Shown in pieces: positions 17,170 to 25,284 of a stretch of 64,000 nucleotides of DNA. A program made the translations under genes and the position numbers. This DNA comes from Pseudomonas nitroreducens NBRC 12694 (lineage in GTDB: Bacteria; Pseudomonadota; Gammaproteobacteria; Pseudomonadales; Pseudomonadaceae): positions 868,001 to 932,000 of the forward strand of contig NZ_BDAI01000001.1 of assembly GCF_002091755.1 (NCBI RefSeq), written 5' to 3'. The notes under the pieces are model-generated. The model saw only the letters and a program-made list of their open reading frames with translations, ran no database searches and had not been told where the DNA came from. How positions within the stretch are numbered: position 1 is the first letter of the stretch; each line of letters opens with the position of its first letter.

Positions 17170-18492
17170 TTACTCCGCCGCCGGCTTCTTGCGTTTGAGC
17201 GGCGCCAGGCCATCCTGGCTCACGACCTTAGATGGGCCAGACCTGGGCTTGGCTGCGGGCTTCTTCTTCGCCAGTGACTTGCTGCCGGTCTTCTTCGCAT
17301 CATCCTTTTTCTTCTTGGTACCGGCGGCCTTGCCGGATGCCTTGACCTTCTTCGGCCCCTTGTAGGTGCCCTTGAGTTCCTTGATGGTGCGCAGCTCGAA
17401 GCGCAGCTTGAGGTAGCGCTCGATGCTCGACATCAGGTTCCAGTCGCCATGGCCGACCAGCGAGATAGCGGTGCCGCCGGCGCCTGCGCGGCCGGTGCGG
17501 CCGATACGGTGCACGTACTCATCACCGCGACGCGGGATGTCGAAGTTGATCACCAGGTCCAGGCCGTCGACGTCCAGGCCACGGGCAGCCACGTCAGTGG
17601 CGACGAGAATCTTCACCGCGCCCTGCTTCAGGCGCTCGATGGCCAGCTTGCGGTCCTTCTGGTCCTTCTCGCCGTGCAGCACGAAGACCTTGTGCCCGGC
17701 AGCGATCAGGCGGCCGGTCAGGCGGTCGGCGGCGACGCGGGTGTTGGTGAAGACGATGGCCTTCTCATAGGTCTCGTTGGCTAGCAGCCACTGCAGCAGC
17801 TCTTCCTTGTGGCCGACGTGGTCGGTCAGGATCACCTGCTGGCTGACATCCTCGTTCAGCTCGCTGACGCGGTTGAGCTGCAAGTTCTCCGGTTCGCGCA
17901 GGACCTTTTCGACCATCTCGTGCAGGCCGTTGCCGCTGGTGGCGGAGAACAGCAGGGTCTGGCGCTCGGCCGGGCACTGCCCGGCGAGCTTGAGCACGTC
18001 CTCGGAGAAGCCCATATCGAGCATGCGGTCGGCTTCGTCGAGGATCAGCACTTCCACGTCGCCCAGCGGCAGGTTGCCGGCGTTGAACTGCTCGTTCAGG
18101 CGGCCGGGAGTACCGATGATGATTTCCGGATTTTTGCGCAGCCGCGCACCCTGCACCTTGAAGTCTTCGCCACCAGTGATCAGGCAGGCCTTGATGAAGG
18201 TGAACTGGGCGAAACGCTCGACTTCCTTGAGCGTCTGCTGGGCCAACTCGCGGGTGGGCAGCAGGATCAGTGCGCGGGCGCCGCTCTTGGGCTTCTCCTC
18301 AGCGAGCAGACGGTGCAGCAGCGGCAACACGAAGGCGGCGGTCTTGCCGCTGCCGGTCTGCGCCGTCACCCGCAGGTCGCGTCCCTCCAGGGCCTTCGGG
18401 ATGGCCGCGGCCTGGACCGGAGTCGGCTCGGTGAAGGACAACGAATCGAGCGCCTTGAGCAGGCGTTCGTGGAGGGCGAATTGGGAGAACAA
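17170..18492 (-). CDS. DEAD-box ATP-dependent RNA helicase (RhlE type)
   Basis: A 440-residue cytoplasmic RNA helicase. Motifs in order: Q motif around PTPVQAAAIPKAL, motif I AQTGSGKTAAF (about 50), Ib GTPGRL, motif II LDEADRMLDMGF (about 155), motif III SATSG, and motifs V-VI ATDVAARGLDVDG and HRIGRTGRAG. The last 60 residues are Lys-rich (KKKKDDAKKTG) and probably bind RNA. I chose the TTG at 18492 because GAGGT lies six bases upstream and homologues begin FSQFALHERLLKAL. An ATG at 18531 has no ribosome binding site. It likely acts in ribosome assembly or RNA decay. Confidence 0.92.
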   Translation of the reverse strand: MFSQFALHERLLKALDSLSFTEPTPVQAAAIPKALEGRDLRVTAQTGSGKTAAFVLPLLHRLLAEEKPKSGARALILLPTRELAQQTLKEVERFAQFTFIKACLITGGEDFKVQGARLRKNPEIIIGTPGRLNEQFNAGNLPLGDVEVLILDEADRMLDMGFSEDVLKLAGQCPAERQTLLFSATSGNGLHEMVEKVLREPENLQLNRVSELNEDVSQQVILTDHVGHKEELLQWLLANETYEKAIVFTNTRVAADRLTGRLIAAGHKVFVLHGEKDQKDRKLAIERLKQGAVKILVATDVAARGLDVDGLDLVINFDIPRRGDEYVHRIGRTGRAGAGGTAISLVGHGDWNLMSSIERYLKLRFELRTIKELKGTYKGPKKVKASGKAAGTKKKKDDAKKTGSKSLAKKKPAAKPRSGPSKVVSQDGLAPLKRKKPAAE

Positions 18493-18678
18493 GGCAGACC
18501 TCGATATCACGTAAAGACCAAATAGCTGCATAGCTTAATGTTTGCCGAGCCTGTTCGCTGGAAATATTGCCGCCGACCACCAGGGACGCACTGCCGCGTC
18601 AATAATCCGACAAACGCACCGACGCTCTACAAAGGGCGATGCCATGCTCTGATGAGCCTGACAAAAAGGAGCACACAG

Positions 18679-19221
18679 GTGCCATCTCTCATTTACTACG
18701 TTGCGGCCAGCCTTGACGGCTACATCGCTCGCCCCGACGGCAGCGTGGATTGGCTCGAAGGCTATGGCGGCGAAACCGATGACCATGGCTACCATGCCTT
18801 CTATTCCAGTATCGACGGCCTGATCATGGGGCGCGCCACCTACTTGTTCTGCCTGAACCAGGGCGAATGGCCGTACCCCGACAAACCCGCGCTGGTCATG
18901 ACCCGCTCCAACCACCTGCCCAAGGCCGCACCGCAGGTGGAGCTTGAGCACTATGCACCGGTAGACGCCCTCGCCTCTCTGGAGGCACGCGGCTGCCAGC
19001 GTATCTGGCTGGTAGGCGGCGGTAGCCTGGCAGGCAATTTCCTCGCCGCAGGCTTGCTCGACGAAGTGATCGTCAGCATCATTCCGCACCTGCTCGGCGC
19101 CGGTATTCCCCTGTTCAGCATCGGGCTCGAGCAACGCCTGCAGCTGCTGGAGCAGCGCAGCTTTCCCAGCGGCATCGTACAGATGCGCTACCAGGTTCTG
19201 AAGGAAACGCCCTCGCCATGA
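18679..19221 (+). CDS. Dihydrofolate reductase-like RibD C-terminal domain protein
   Basis: A 180-residue single-domain protein of the RibD_C family: IYYVAASLDGYIARPDGSVDW at the start, IMGRATY in the middle and IWLVGGGSLAGNFLAAGLLD near 115-135, which forms the NADPH-binding glycine turn. It probably reduces a pterin-like or unrelated small substrate; these stand-alone proteins are mostly uncharacterised. The GTG at 18679 is chosen because AAGGAG sits seven bases upstream; the ATG at 18652 precedes that site. The stop overlaps the following Nudix start by 4 bases (ATGA), so the pair is coupled. Confidence 0.85.
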   Translation: MPSLIYYVAASLDGYIARPDGSVDWLEGYGGETDDHGYHAFYSSIDGLIMGRATYLFCLNQGEWPYPDKPALVMTRSNHLPKAAPQVELEHYAPVDALASLEARGCQRIWLVGGGSLAGNFLAAGLLDEVIVSIIPHLLGAGIPLFSIGLEQRLQLLEQRSFPSGIVQMRYQVLKETPSP

Positions 19222-19622
19222 GCTCCACGATTCGTATCGCCGCCGCCTGCCTGCTCGATGACACAGGACGCTTGCTACTGGTACGCAAGCGTGGCACCCG
19301 CGCCCTCATGCTGCCCGGCGGCAAGCACGAACCCGGCGAGACATCCGTGCAGGCCCTGTTGCGCGAGTTGCACGAAGAACTCGACCTTCGCCTTGCAAGC
19401 TCCGCACTGACACCGCTCGGCCACTTCCAGGCCAAGGCCGCCAACGAGCCGGATATGCGGGTGGACGCGCATGTCTTCATTGCCACCCTACCCCATGCCG
19501 TCCAACCCGCCGCCGAGCTGGAAGAGCTCGCCTGGCTGGACACGACCGGCGTCTACCCGCAAAACCTTGCCCCGCTGCTCCGCGAACAGGTCATTCCCGC
19601 GTTACTCGCCCATCTGGGCTGA
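19218..19622 (+). CDS. Nudix hydrolase
   Basis: A 134-residue Nudix protein with the full box GGKHEPGETSVQALLRELHE plus ELDL (about residues 34-57), which coordinates the metal for pyrophosphate hydrolysis. Probable roles are clean-up of damaged nucleotides or other X-linked diphosphates. It is translationally coupled to the RibD-C gene, which suggests a shared substrate pathway, perhaps nucleotide or cofactor repair. The actual substrate cannot be read from the sequence. Confidence 0.9.
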   Translation: MSSTIRIAAACLLDDTGRLLLVRKRGTRALMLPGGKHEPGETSVQALLRELHEELDLRLASSALTPLGHFQAKAANEPDMRVDAHVFIATLPHAVQPAAELEELAWLDTTGVYPQNLAPLLREQVIPALLAHLG

Positions 19623-19965
19623 TTCTTTCAGCTCAATTACCTGCATTTCGTCGGGTTTTTCCTTAAGAAGCCTTAAGTGTCTGGCTTTTGGCTACTAGCC
19701 CGCCAGCTTTCCGTCGCGTGGCCGAAAGTCCCGTTTTATAGGGCTTCCGGCTATAAGGTCAGGCCGTGACTGATGCGTCTGAACACATGTCACGCAGCGT
19801 CCTACAAGTCACAGGGGAATTGTGAGAATCGACAGACGGTACGAACTGTCATGAAAAGTCGTTCAGAATGCGTGGAATTTTTGAGCGGACCAAAGGAAAC
19901 CACGCCGACAACAATGGCGATCCAGCGGAGTCTGGGCGATATCAACCAGCAAGAAGACATGCCGA
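19623..19965. other. Intergenic region with CCTTAAG direct repeat
   Basis: A 343-base gap. CTTAAG occurs twice exactly ten bases apart (CTTAAG at 19662-19667 and 19672-19677), each preceded by C, one helical turn, like sites for OmpR-type response regulators such as PmrA. An imperfect dyad TATAGGGCTTCCGGCTATA lies at about 19737-19755. No gene with family support is seen, and this region should carry the promoter of the NlpC/P60 gene. Confidence 0.45.
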
Positions 19966-20571
19966 ATGCGAAGTACCCTTTTGACATGCCTTTCCATAGG
20001 CTTGGCGACCCTCTTGGCCGCCACCGAGGCAACCGCCTCCTCCAAGATCACGCGCACCTATCAACCTGCACCGGTTGATCTGCGAGTCCCGGTCCAGGGC
20101 AGTGCCCTACTGACCTTCAATGCCAAGTCGGTCAAGCCGACCAAGAGCGAGGCGCACCAGGTCACCCAGCGTGCCTACAGCATGATCGGCACGCCATACC
20201 GCTGGGGCGGCACTTCGCCCAAGCGCGGCTTCGATTGCAGCGGCCTGGTGAACTACGTGTTCCAGAACGTCGACGAAGTCGACCTGCCGCGCACCGCGCA
20301 GCAGATGTACAGCATGCGCGGCAACTCGAAAGTGGCGCGTGGCGATCTGCAGCCCGGCGACCTGGTGTTCTTCCGCATCCACAATCGCCGCAATGTCGAC
20401 CATGTCGGCATCTACGTCGGTGACAACCAGTTCGTCCATGCGCCGCGCCGCGGCCAGAAGGTCCGTGTCTCCGACCTCAGTGGCGACTACTGGAAGAAGC
20501 ACTACACCGCTGCCCGCCGCATCCTGCCGGAAACCCTGGCCAAGGCTGACGTCGGCGGTCGCTACGACTGA
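19966..20571 (+). CDS. Exported NlpC/P60 cell-wall endopeptidase
   Basis: A 201-residue protein with a signal peptide (MRSTLLTCLSIGLATLLAATEATA) and one C-terminal NlpC/P60 domain (about 65-180). The catalytic Cys is in GFDCSGLVNYVF (about 86), His in VDHVGIYVGD (about 137) and a second polar residue in FVHAPRRGQKV. It should cut peptide cross-links or stems in periplasmic peptidoglycan. No SH3 or lipobox is seen, so it is a soluble periplasmic enzyme rather than a lipoprotein. The ribosome binding site is weak. An inverted repeat GCGCTCTCCC / GGGAGAGCGC follows the stop at 20578-20602. Confidence 0.88.
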   Translation: MRSTLLTCLSIGLATLLAATEATASSKITRTYQPAPVDLRVPVQGSALLTFNAKSVKPTKSEAHQVTQRAYSMIGTPYRWGGTSPKRGFDCSGLVNYVFQNVDEVDLPRTAQQMYSMRGNSKVARGDLQPGDLVFFRIHNRRNVDHVGIYVGDNQFVHAPRRGQKVRVSDLSGDYWKKHYTAARRILPETLAKADVGGRYD

Positions 20572-20613
20572 TACTGAGCGCTCTCCCCTTGCGGGAGAGC
20601 GCCTGCCCCTCAT

Positions 20614-21510
20614 CTACAAGCCGCGACGCGCCTGCCGGCGCAACAGTCGCGCGCTATCCCAACCGGTCAGCAGTACAGCGATCCAGATCGGCCCGTAGGT
20701 CCAGATCTGCGCCGGGTTGAATGCCTCGCCCAGAAACAGCACGGCGATGGCGAACAGCAGCACCGGCTCCACGTAACTCAGAATCCCGAACAACCCCATG
20801 GGCAACAGCCGGCTGGCCGCCATCATGGCGCCGAACGCCAGCGCGCTGATCAGGCCCAGCAGCGGCAGCAGCGCCCACAGGCGCGGCACCTCTTCCAGCA
20901 CCCCGGCGCTATCAGTTATCCACAAGGCGGCCAGGGCGAACGGCAGCAGCACGATCATCTCGAAGACGAAGCCGGACAACGAATCCACCGCCATCTTGCG
21001 GCGCAGCATGAAGTACGGCGGATAGCCCAGCGCGGTAATCAGGGTGAACCACGAGAACGCGCGAGTGAGCCACAACTCGTGCAGCACACCCGCCAGCGCG
21101 AAGGCGACGGCAATGCCCTGCAACGTGGTCAGACGCTCGCCATAGAACACCCGGCCGCAGAGCACCATGGTCAGCGGCAGCAGGAAGTAGCCCAGCGACA
21201 GCTCCAGCGTGCGCCCAACCATGGGCGCCCAGATGAACACGCCCCACTGGATCAGCATCATCGCCGCCGTCAGCGGGAAGCACGCCAGCAGCCATGGCTC
21301 GCGCAGCAGCCTCCGACCCGCATCGCGCAGCACACCGCCCTGACGGGTGAAGAGCACCAGCAGCAGGACCATGGGAATCGACCAGACCACCCGGTGGGCG
21401 ATCACCTGGATGCTGGTCAGCGGCTCCAGCGAATGGATGTAACCCGGCAGGGTCACGAACAGCACGGAAGACGCCAGGGACAGCGCTACGCCACGTCCGG
21501 AGATATTCAT
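20614..21510 (-). CDS. rarD: EamA-family permease, RarD-like
   Basis: A 298-residue inner-membrane protein with about ten hydrophobic segments. The features IQVIAHRVVWSIPMV, QWGVFIWAPMVGRTLELSLG and GYFLLPLTMVLCGRVFYGE are typical of RarD. The function of RarD is not settled; it belongs to the drug/metabolite transporter superfamily. The ATG at 21510 overlaps the stop of the upstream EamA gene by 4 bases, which fixes the start and shows translational coupling. The two permeases may form a heteromer, which is a guess. Confidence 0.88.
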   Translation of the reverse strand: MNISGRGVALSLASSVLFVTLPGYIHSLEPLTSIQVIAHRVVWSIPMVLLLVLFTRQGGVLRDAGRRLLREPWLLACFPLTAAMMLIQWGVFIWAPMVGRTLELSLGYFLLPLTMVLCGRVFYGERLTTLQGIAVAFALAGVLHELWLTRAFSWFTLITALGYPPYFMLRRKMAVDSLSGFVFEMIVLLPFALAALWITDSAGVLEEVPRLWALLPLLGLISALAFGAMMAASRLLPMGLFGILSYVEPVLLFAIAVLFLGEAFNPAQIWTYGPIWIAVLLTGWDSARLLRRQARRGL

Positions 21511-22376
21511 GCGCAGCGCTCCTTGCGACGACGCAGGCCAAGGCGATTGACGCCTAGCGACGCAACGATCACCGCACCGCCCAGCGCCAGGCGCGGTAGG
21601 TCGGCGGCCTCGTTCCAGATCAGCAGGTTGATCAGCAGGCCCACCGGCACGTGCAGGTTGTTCATCACCGCCAGGGTGCCGGCATCCACCATGGTGCCGC
21701 CCTTGTTCCACCAGAACTGCCCGAGCGCGGTGGCCAGCAGCCCCATCCAGATCAGCACACCCCATTGCAGGTCGGTGGTCGGCAGCTTCTGCGGATTGCC
21801 GAACAGCAACCAGCCCGGCAGGGCAACCAGCAGCGCACCGACGAAGAAGTAGCCGAAGCGGCGGTACTGCGGGATGTCCGAGGGATAGCGTCGTACCAGG
21901 TGTTTGTAGAACACCTGCCCCGCCGCGAAGGTCGCGTTGGCCACCTGCAGCAGGAGGAAGCCCTGGATGTAGTCGCCGCTGACGCCGTCGTAGCGGATGA
22001 TCCCGGCGCCCAGCACCGCCACCGAGGCCGCCAGCAGCGCCCAGGCATTGAAGCGCCGGTTCAACGCGTCATCGATCAGCGCCACGTGCAACGGCGTCAG
22101 CACGGTGAACAGCAGCACCTCCGGGACCGTCAGCACGCGGAAGCTCTGGTAGAGACAGACGTAGGTAATGCCGAACTGCAGCGCGCCTGCCAGCATCACG
22201 CCAGCGATAAAGCGCGGCTCGACGCCGCGCCAGCGGGTCAGTGGCAGGAACACCAGGCCGGCGAGCACCACGCGGGTGAGCACGGCGAAATAGCTGTCGA
22301 CCTGCCCGGCGAGGTATTCGCCGATCAGGCTGAAGGAGAACGCCCAGAGGACGGTGACGAAAAGCAGGTAAGGCAT
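21507..22376 (-). CDS. EamA-family drug/metabolite permease
   Basis: A 289-residue protein with ten hydrophobic segments and two EamA repeats (about 1-135 and 145-285). It begins MPYLLFVTVLWAFSFSLIGE and ends with a basic tail LGLRRRKERCA. It is probably an amino acid, amine or carboxylate exporter of the inner membrane. It is first of a two-gene operon with rarD. It lies directly after the rpsA terminator, in the place where ihfB is found in most pseudomonads. Confidence 0.85.
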   Translation of the reverse strand: MPYLLFVTVLWAFSFSLIGEYLAGQVDSYFAVLTRVVLAGLVFLPLTRWRGVEPRFIAGVMLAGALQFGITYVCLYQSFRVLTVPEVLLFTVLTPLHVALIDDALNRRFNAWALLAASVAVLGAGIIRYDGVSGDYIQGFLLLQVANATFAAGQVFYKHLVRRYPSDIPQYRRFGYFFVGALLVALPGWLLFGNPQKLPTTDLQWGVLIWMGLLATALGQFWWNKGGTMVDAGTLAVMNNLHVPVGLLINLLIWNEAADLPRLALGGAVIVASLGVNRLGLRRRKERCA

Positions 22377-22466
22377 GGAGATAGCGACCGGAACGGGGCG
22401 GGCACCATAGCGCCAGTCTCGACTTGGAGAAAGCGCTGCGCGCCCGCGCCAGCGATAGGCAGAAAC

Positions 22467-22496
22467 GAAAAAGGGCGACCGAAGTCGCCCTTTTCC
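22467..22496 (-). terminator. rpsA terminator
   Basis: On the minus strand GGGCGAC-TTCG-GTCGCCC is followed by TTTTTCGTTT: a stable UUCG-tetraloop hairpin with a U run, 20 bases after the rpsA stop. Confidence 0.9.
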
Positions 22497-22515
22497 TTGG
22501 ATGGTGAATCAGGGA

Positions 22516-24198
22516 TTAGCCCTGGTTCTCCATCTGAGCACGGATCAGATCACCGATGGTGGTCGGACCAGTGGCTTCTACGTCTTGCTTGTGACGCAGT
22601 TCTTTCATCGCATCTTTCTCGTCATCAACGTCTTTCGACTTGATGGAGAGGGAGATGACGCGGCTCTTACGGTCGATGCTGATGATCTTGGCTTCGACTT
22701 CTTCGCCTTCTTTCAGAACGTTGCGAGCGTCTTCAACGCGGTCACGGCTGATTTCGGAGGCTTTCAGGATGCCTTCGATTTCGCCGCCCAGGCTGATGAC
22801 AGCGCCTTTGGCGTCCACTTCCTTCACGGTGCCGCGAACGATGGTGCCTTTCTCGTTGAGCGATGCGTAGTTGGAGAACGGATCGTCTTCCAGCTGCTTG
22901 ATGCCCAGGGAGATGCGCTCACGCTCCGGATCAACGGAGAGGATGACGGTTTCCAGCTCGTCGCCCTTCTTGAAGCGGCGAACGGCTTCTTCGCCAACTT
23001 CGTTCCAGGAGATGTCGGACAGGTGAACCAGACCGTCGATGCCGCCTTCCAGGCCGATGAAGATACCGAAATCGGTGATCGACTTGATGGTGCCGGAGAT
23101 CTTGTCGCCCTTGTTGAAGCGGCTGGAGAAGTCTTCCCACGGGTTGGACTTGCACTGCTTGATGCCCAGGGAGATACGACGACGCTCTTCGTCGATGTCC
23201 AGAACCTGAACTTCCACTTCGTCGCCAACCTGAACGACTTTCGACGGGTGGATGTTCTTGTTGGTCCAGTCCATTTCGGAGACGTGTACCAGGCCTTCCA
23301 CGCCCTCTTCCAGCTCGGCGAAGCAGCCGTAGTCGGTGAGGTTGGTGACGCGCGCGGTAACGCGGGTGCCTTCCGGGTAACGGGCTTTGATGGCAACCCA
23401 TGGGTCTTCGCCCAGTTGCTTCAGGCCCAGGGATACGCGGTTGCGCTCGCGGTCGAACTTCAGAACCTTGACATCGATCTCGTCGCCAACGTTGACGATT
23501 TCCGACGGATGCTTGATACGCTTCCAGGCCATGTCGGTGATGTGCAGCAGACCATCGACGCCGCCCAGGTCAACGAACGCACCGTAGTCGGTGAGGTTCT
23601 TGACGATACCTTTGACCTGCTGGCCTTCCTGCAGGGATTCCAGCAGAGCTTCGCGCTCGGCGCTGTTCTCGGCTTCCAGCACGCTGCGGCGGGAAACGAC
23701 AACGTTGTTGCGCTTCTGGTCCAGCTTGATGACCTTGAACTCGAGCTCTTTGCCTTCCAGGTGAGTGGTGTCGCGCACCGGACGCACGTCGACCAGCGAA
23801 CCCGGCAGGAACGCACGGATGCCGTTGACGTCGACGGTGAAGCCACCCTTGACCTTTCCGTTGATGACGCCTTTGACCACTTCGTCGGCAGAGAAAGCAG
23901 CTTCCAGAACGATCCAGCTCTCGGCACGCTTGGCTTTTTCGCGGGACAGCTTGGTTTCACCAAAGCCGTCTTCTACCGCGTCAAGCGCAACGTGGACTTC
24001 GTCACCCACATTGATGGTCAGCTCGCCCTGTTCGTTGTAGAACTGCTCGACCGGGATGACGCCCTCGGATTTCAGACCGGCATGGACGGTGACCCAGTCA
24101 CCATCGATGTCGACCACGATGCCGGTGATGATTGCACCCGGCTGCATGTCGAGGGATTTAAGACTTTCTTCAAAGAGTTCTGCGAAGCTTTCGCTCAT
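22516..24198 (-). CDS. rpsA: Ribosomal protein S1
   Basis: A 560-residue S1 protein with six S1/OB-fold repeats spread over residues about 20-530, the usual gammaproteobacterial size (E. coli 557). It begins MSESFAELFEESLKSLDMQP. It brings mRNA to the 30S subunit and melts leader structure. The ATG at 24198 is preceded by ACAGGTATAGAC with no Shine-Dalgarno sequence. This is usual for rpsA, which relies on leader structure and is repressed by its own product. It is the last gene of the gyrA-to-rpsA block but has its own promoter after the cmk terminator. Confidence 0.98.
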   Translation of the reverse strand: MSESFAELFEESLKSLDMQPGAIITGIVVDIDGDWVTVHAGLKSEGVIPVEQFYNEQGELTINVGDEVHVALDAVEDGFGETKLSREKAKRAESWIVLEAAFSADEVVKGVINGKVKGGFTVDVNGIRAFLPGSLVDVRPVRDTTHLEGKELEFKVIKLDQKRNNVVVSRRSVLEAENSAEREALLESLQEGQQVKGIVKNLTDYGAFVDLGGVDGLLHITDMAWKRIKHPSEIVNVGDEIDVKVLKFDRERNRVSLGLKQLGEDPWVAIKARYPEGTRVTARVTNLTDYGCFAELEEGVEGLVHVSEMDWTNKNIHPSKVVQVGDEVEVQVLDIDEERRRISLGIKQCKSNPWEDFSSRFNKGDKISGTIKSITDFGIFIGLEGGIDGLVHLSDISWNEVGEEAVRRFKKGDELETVILSVDPERERISLGIKQLEDDPFSNYASLNEKGTIVRGTVKEVDAKGAVISLGGEIEGILKASEISRDRVEDARNVLKEGEEVEAKIISIDRKSRVISLSIKSKDVDDEKDAMKELRHKQDVEATGPTTIGDLIRAQMENQG

Positions 24199-24401
24199 GT
24201 CTATACCTGTAGTCAAAGGCTTGTAAGCCCGATTCCGCGCCACCAGCGAACACGGTCAAGTGATGAAAAAGAAGCCAGCAGGATCAAGACTGGTATCCTG
24301 CCGGCCCCCTGTTGCACCCGCCGAAACGGATGCTCCACATTCAGATTTTAAGGGAACGCTTCGCTCAATATGGGCGAAACCCTCCCGATACAAGGTCTGG
24401 A

Positions 24402-24430
24402 ATGGTAGCAACGGATGTCGGTTGCGTCAA
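24402..24430 (-). promoter_or_regulatory. rpsA promoter
   Basis: On the minus strand TTGACG (24430-24425), 17 bases, then TACCAT (24407-24402). The predicted transcript would start near 24395 and give a leader of about 195 bases before the rpsA ATG, in line with the long structured rpsA leaders known in gammaproteobacteria. Confidence 0.65.
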
Positions 24431-24551
24431 TCGGCGCCCCCGGTTTCCGATGTCCTTCACGACTCCAGCCTCATTCCTTCATTTTCGCCCAGCCTCGGAA
24501 GACGGGAGGACCGCCTGTCAGATCCGTCCTGCGACGCACTCGCCCCGGGAA

Positions 24552-24582
24552 AGAAAAATCCCCGGCTGGCCGGGGATTTTCG
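24552..24582 (-). terminator. cmk terminator
   Basis: On the minus strand AAAATCCCCGG / CCGGGGATTTT with a short loop and a TTTTTCTTTC tail, 13 bases after the cmk stop. It ends the long biosynthetic operon. Confidence 0.88.
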
Positions 24583-24594
24583 TGAGCCGTTCGA

Positions 24595-25284
24595 CTAGTC
24601 CGTCAGGCCGCGACGAGAAACCTCGGCGAGGATACTGTCCACGACCTCTTCAATGCTCATCGAGGTGGAGTCCACCAGGATGGCGCCTTCGGCGGGCTTG
24701 AGCGGAGCCACGGCACGCTGGCTGTCACGCTCGTCGCGGGCGCTGATTTCTTCCGCCAGCTGCGCCTGATCGCTGTCGATACCCTTGCCCTTGAGCTGCA
24801 GGTATCGGCGACGGGCGCGCTCTTCGGCCGACGCTGTCAGGAATATCTTCAGCGGCGCGCTGGGGAAGACCACGGTGCCCATGTCGCGGCCGTCGGCGAC
24901 AAGGCCGGGGGCTTCGAGGAAGGCGCGCTGGCGTTGCAGCAGCGCATCGCGCACCGCCGGCAGCGCGGCGACTTGCGAGGCGCCGGCGCCGACCTGCTCC
25001 GTACGGATGGTATCGGTGACATCTTCGCCTTCGAGGATGATGTGCTGACCCTGTCCGCCCTTGGCATGGGTGAACTGCACGTCCAGGTGTGCGGCGAGAA
25101 CCTTGAGGGCTTCCTCGTTGGTCAGGTCGATACCGTGGTTACCGGCAGCGAACGCCAGCAGGCGATACAACGCGCCGGAGTCCAGCAGGTTCCAGCCCAG
25201 GCGCTTGGCCAGCAGGCCGGCGACGGTGCCCTTGCCCGAGCCGCTGGGGCCATCGATGGCGAGGACCGGCCATTCGCCGTTCAT
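24595..25284 (-). CDS. cmk: Cytidylate kinase
   Basis: A 229-residue CMP/dCMP kinase. It has the P-loop DGPSGSGKGT (about 11-20), LLDSGALYR for substrate binding and the DGRDMGTVVFP segment (about 128-138). It phosphorylates CMP and dCMP in the cytoplasm. The ATG at 25284 shares one base with the aroA stop (TGATG), so it is coupled to the tyrA-aroA gene, the order usual in Pseudomonas. A terminator follows. Confidence 0.97.
   Translation of the reverse strand: MNGEWPVLAIDGPSGSGKGTVAGLLAKRLGWNLLDSGALYRLLAFAAGNHGIDLTNEEALKVLAAHLDVQFTHAKGGQGQHIILEGEDVTDTIRTEQVGAGASQVAALPAVRDALLQRQRAFLEAPGLVADGRDMGTVVFPSAPLKIFLTASAEERARRRYLQLKGKGIDSDQAQLAEEISARDERDSQRAVAPLKPAEGAILVDSTSMSIEEVVDSILAEVSRRGLTD

Larger units (their letters stand above)
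24199..24594. other. cmk-rpsA intergenic region
   Basis: A 396-base gap holding, in transcript order, the cmk terminator (24552-24582), the rpsA promoter (24402-24430) and the rpsA leader (about 24199-24395). No coding sequence is seen. Confidence 0.75.
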
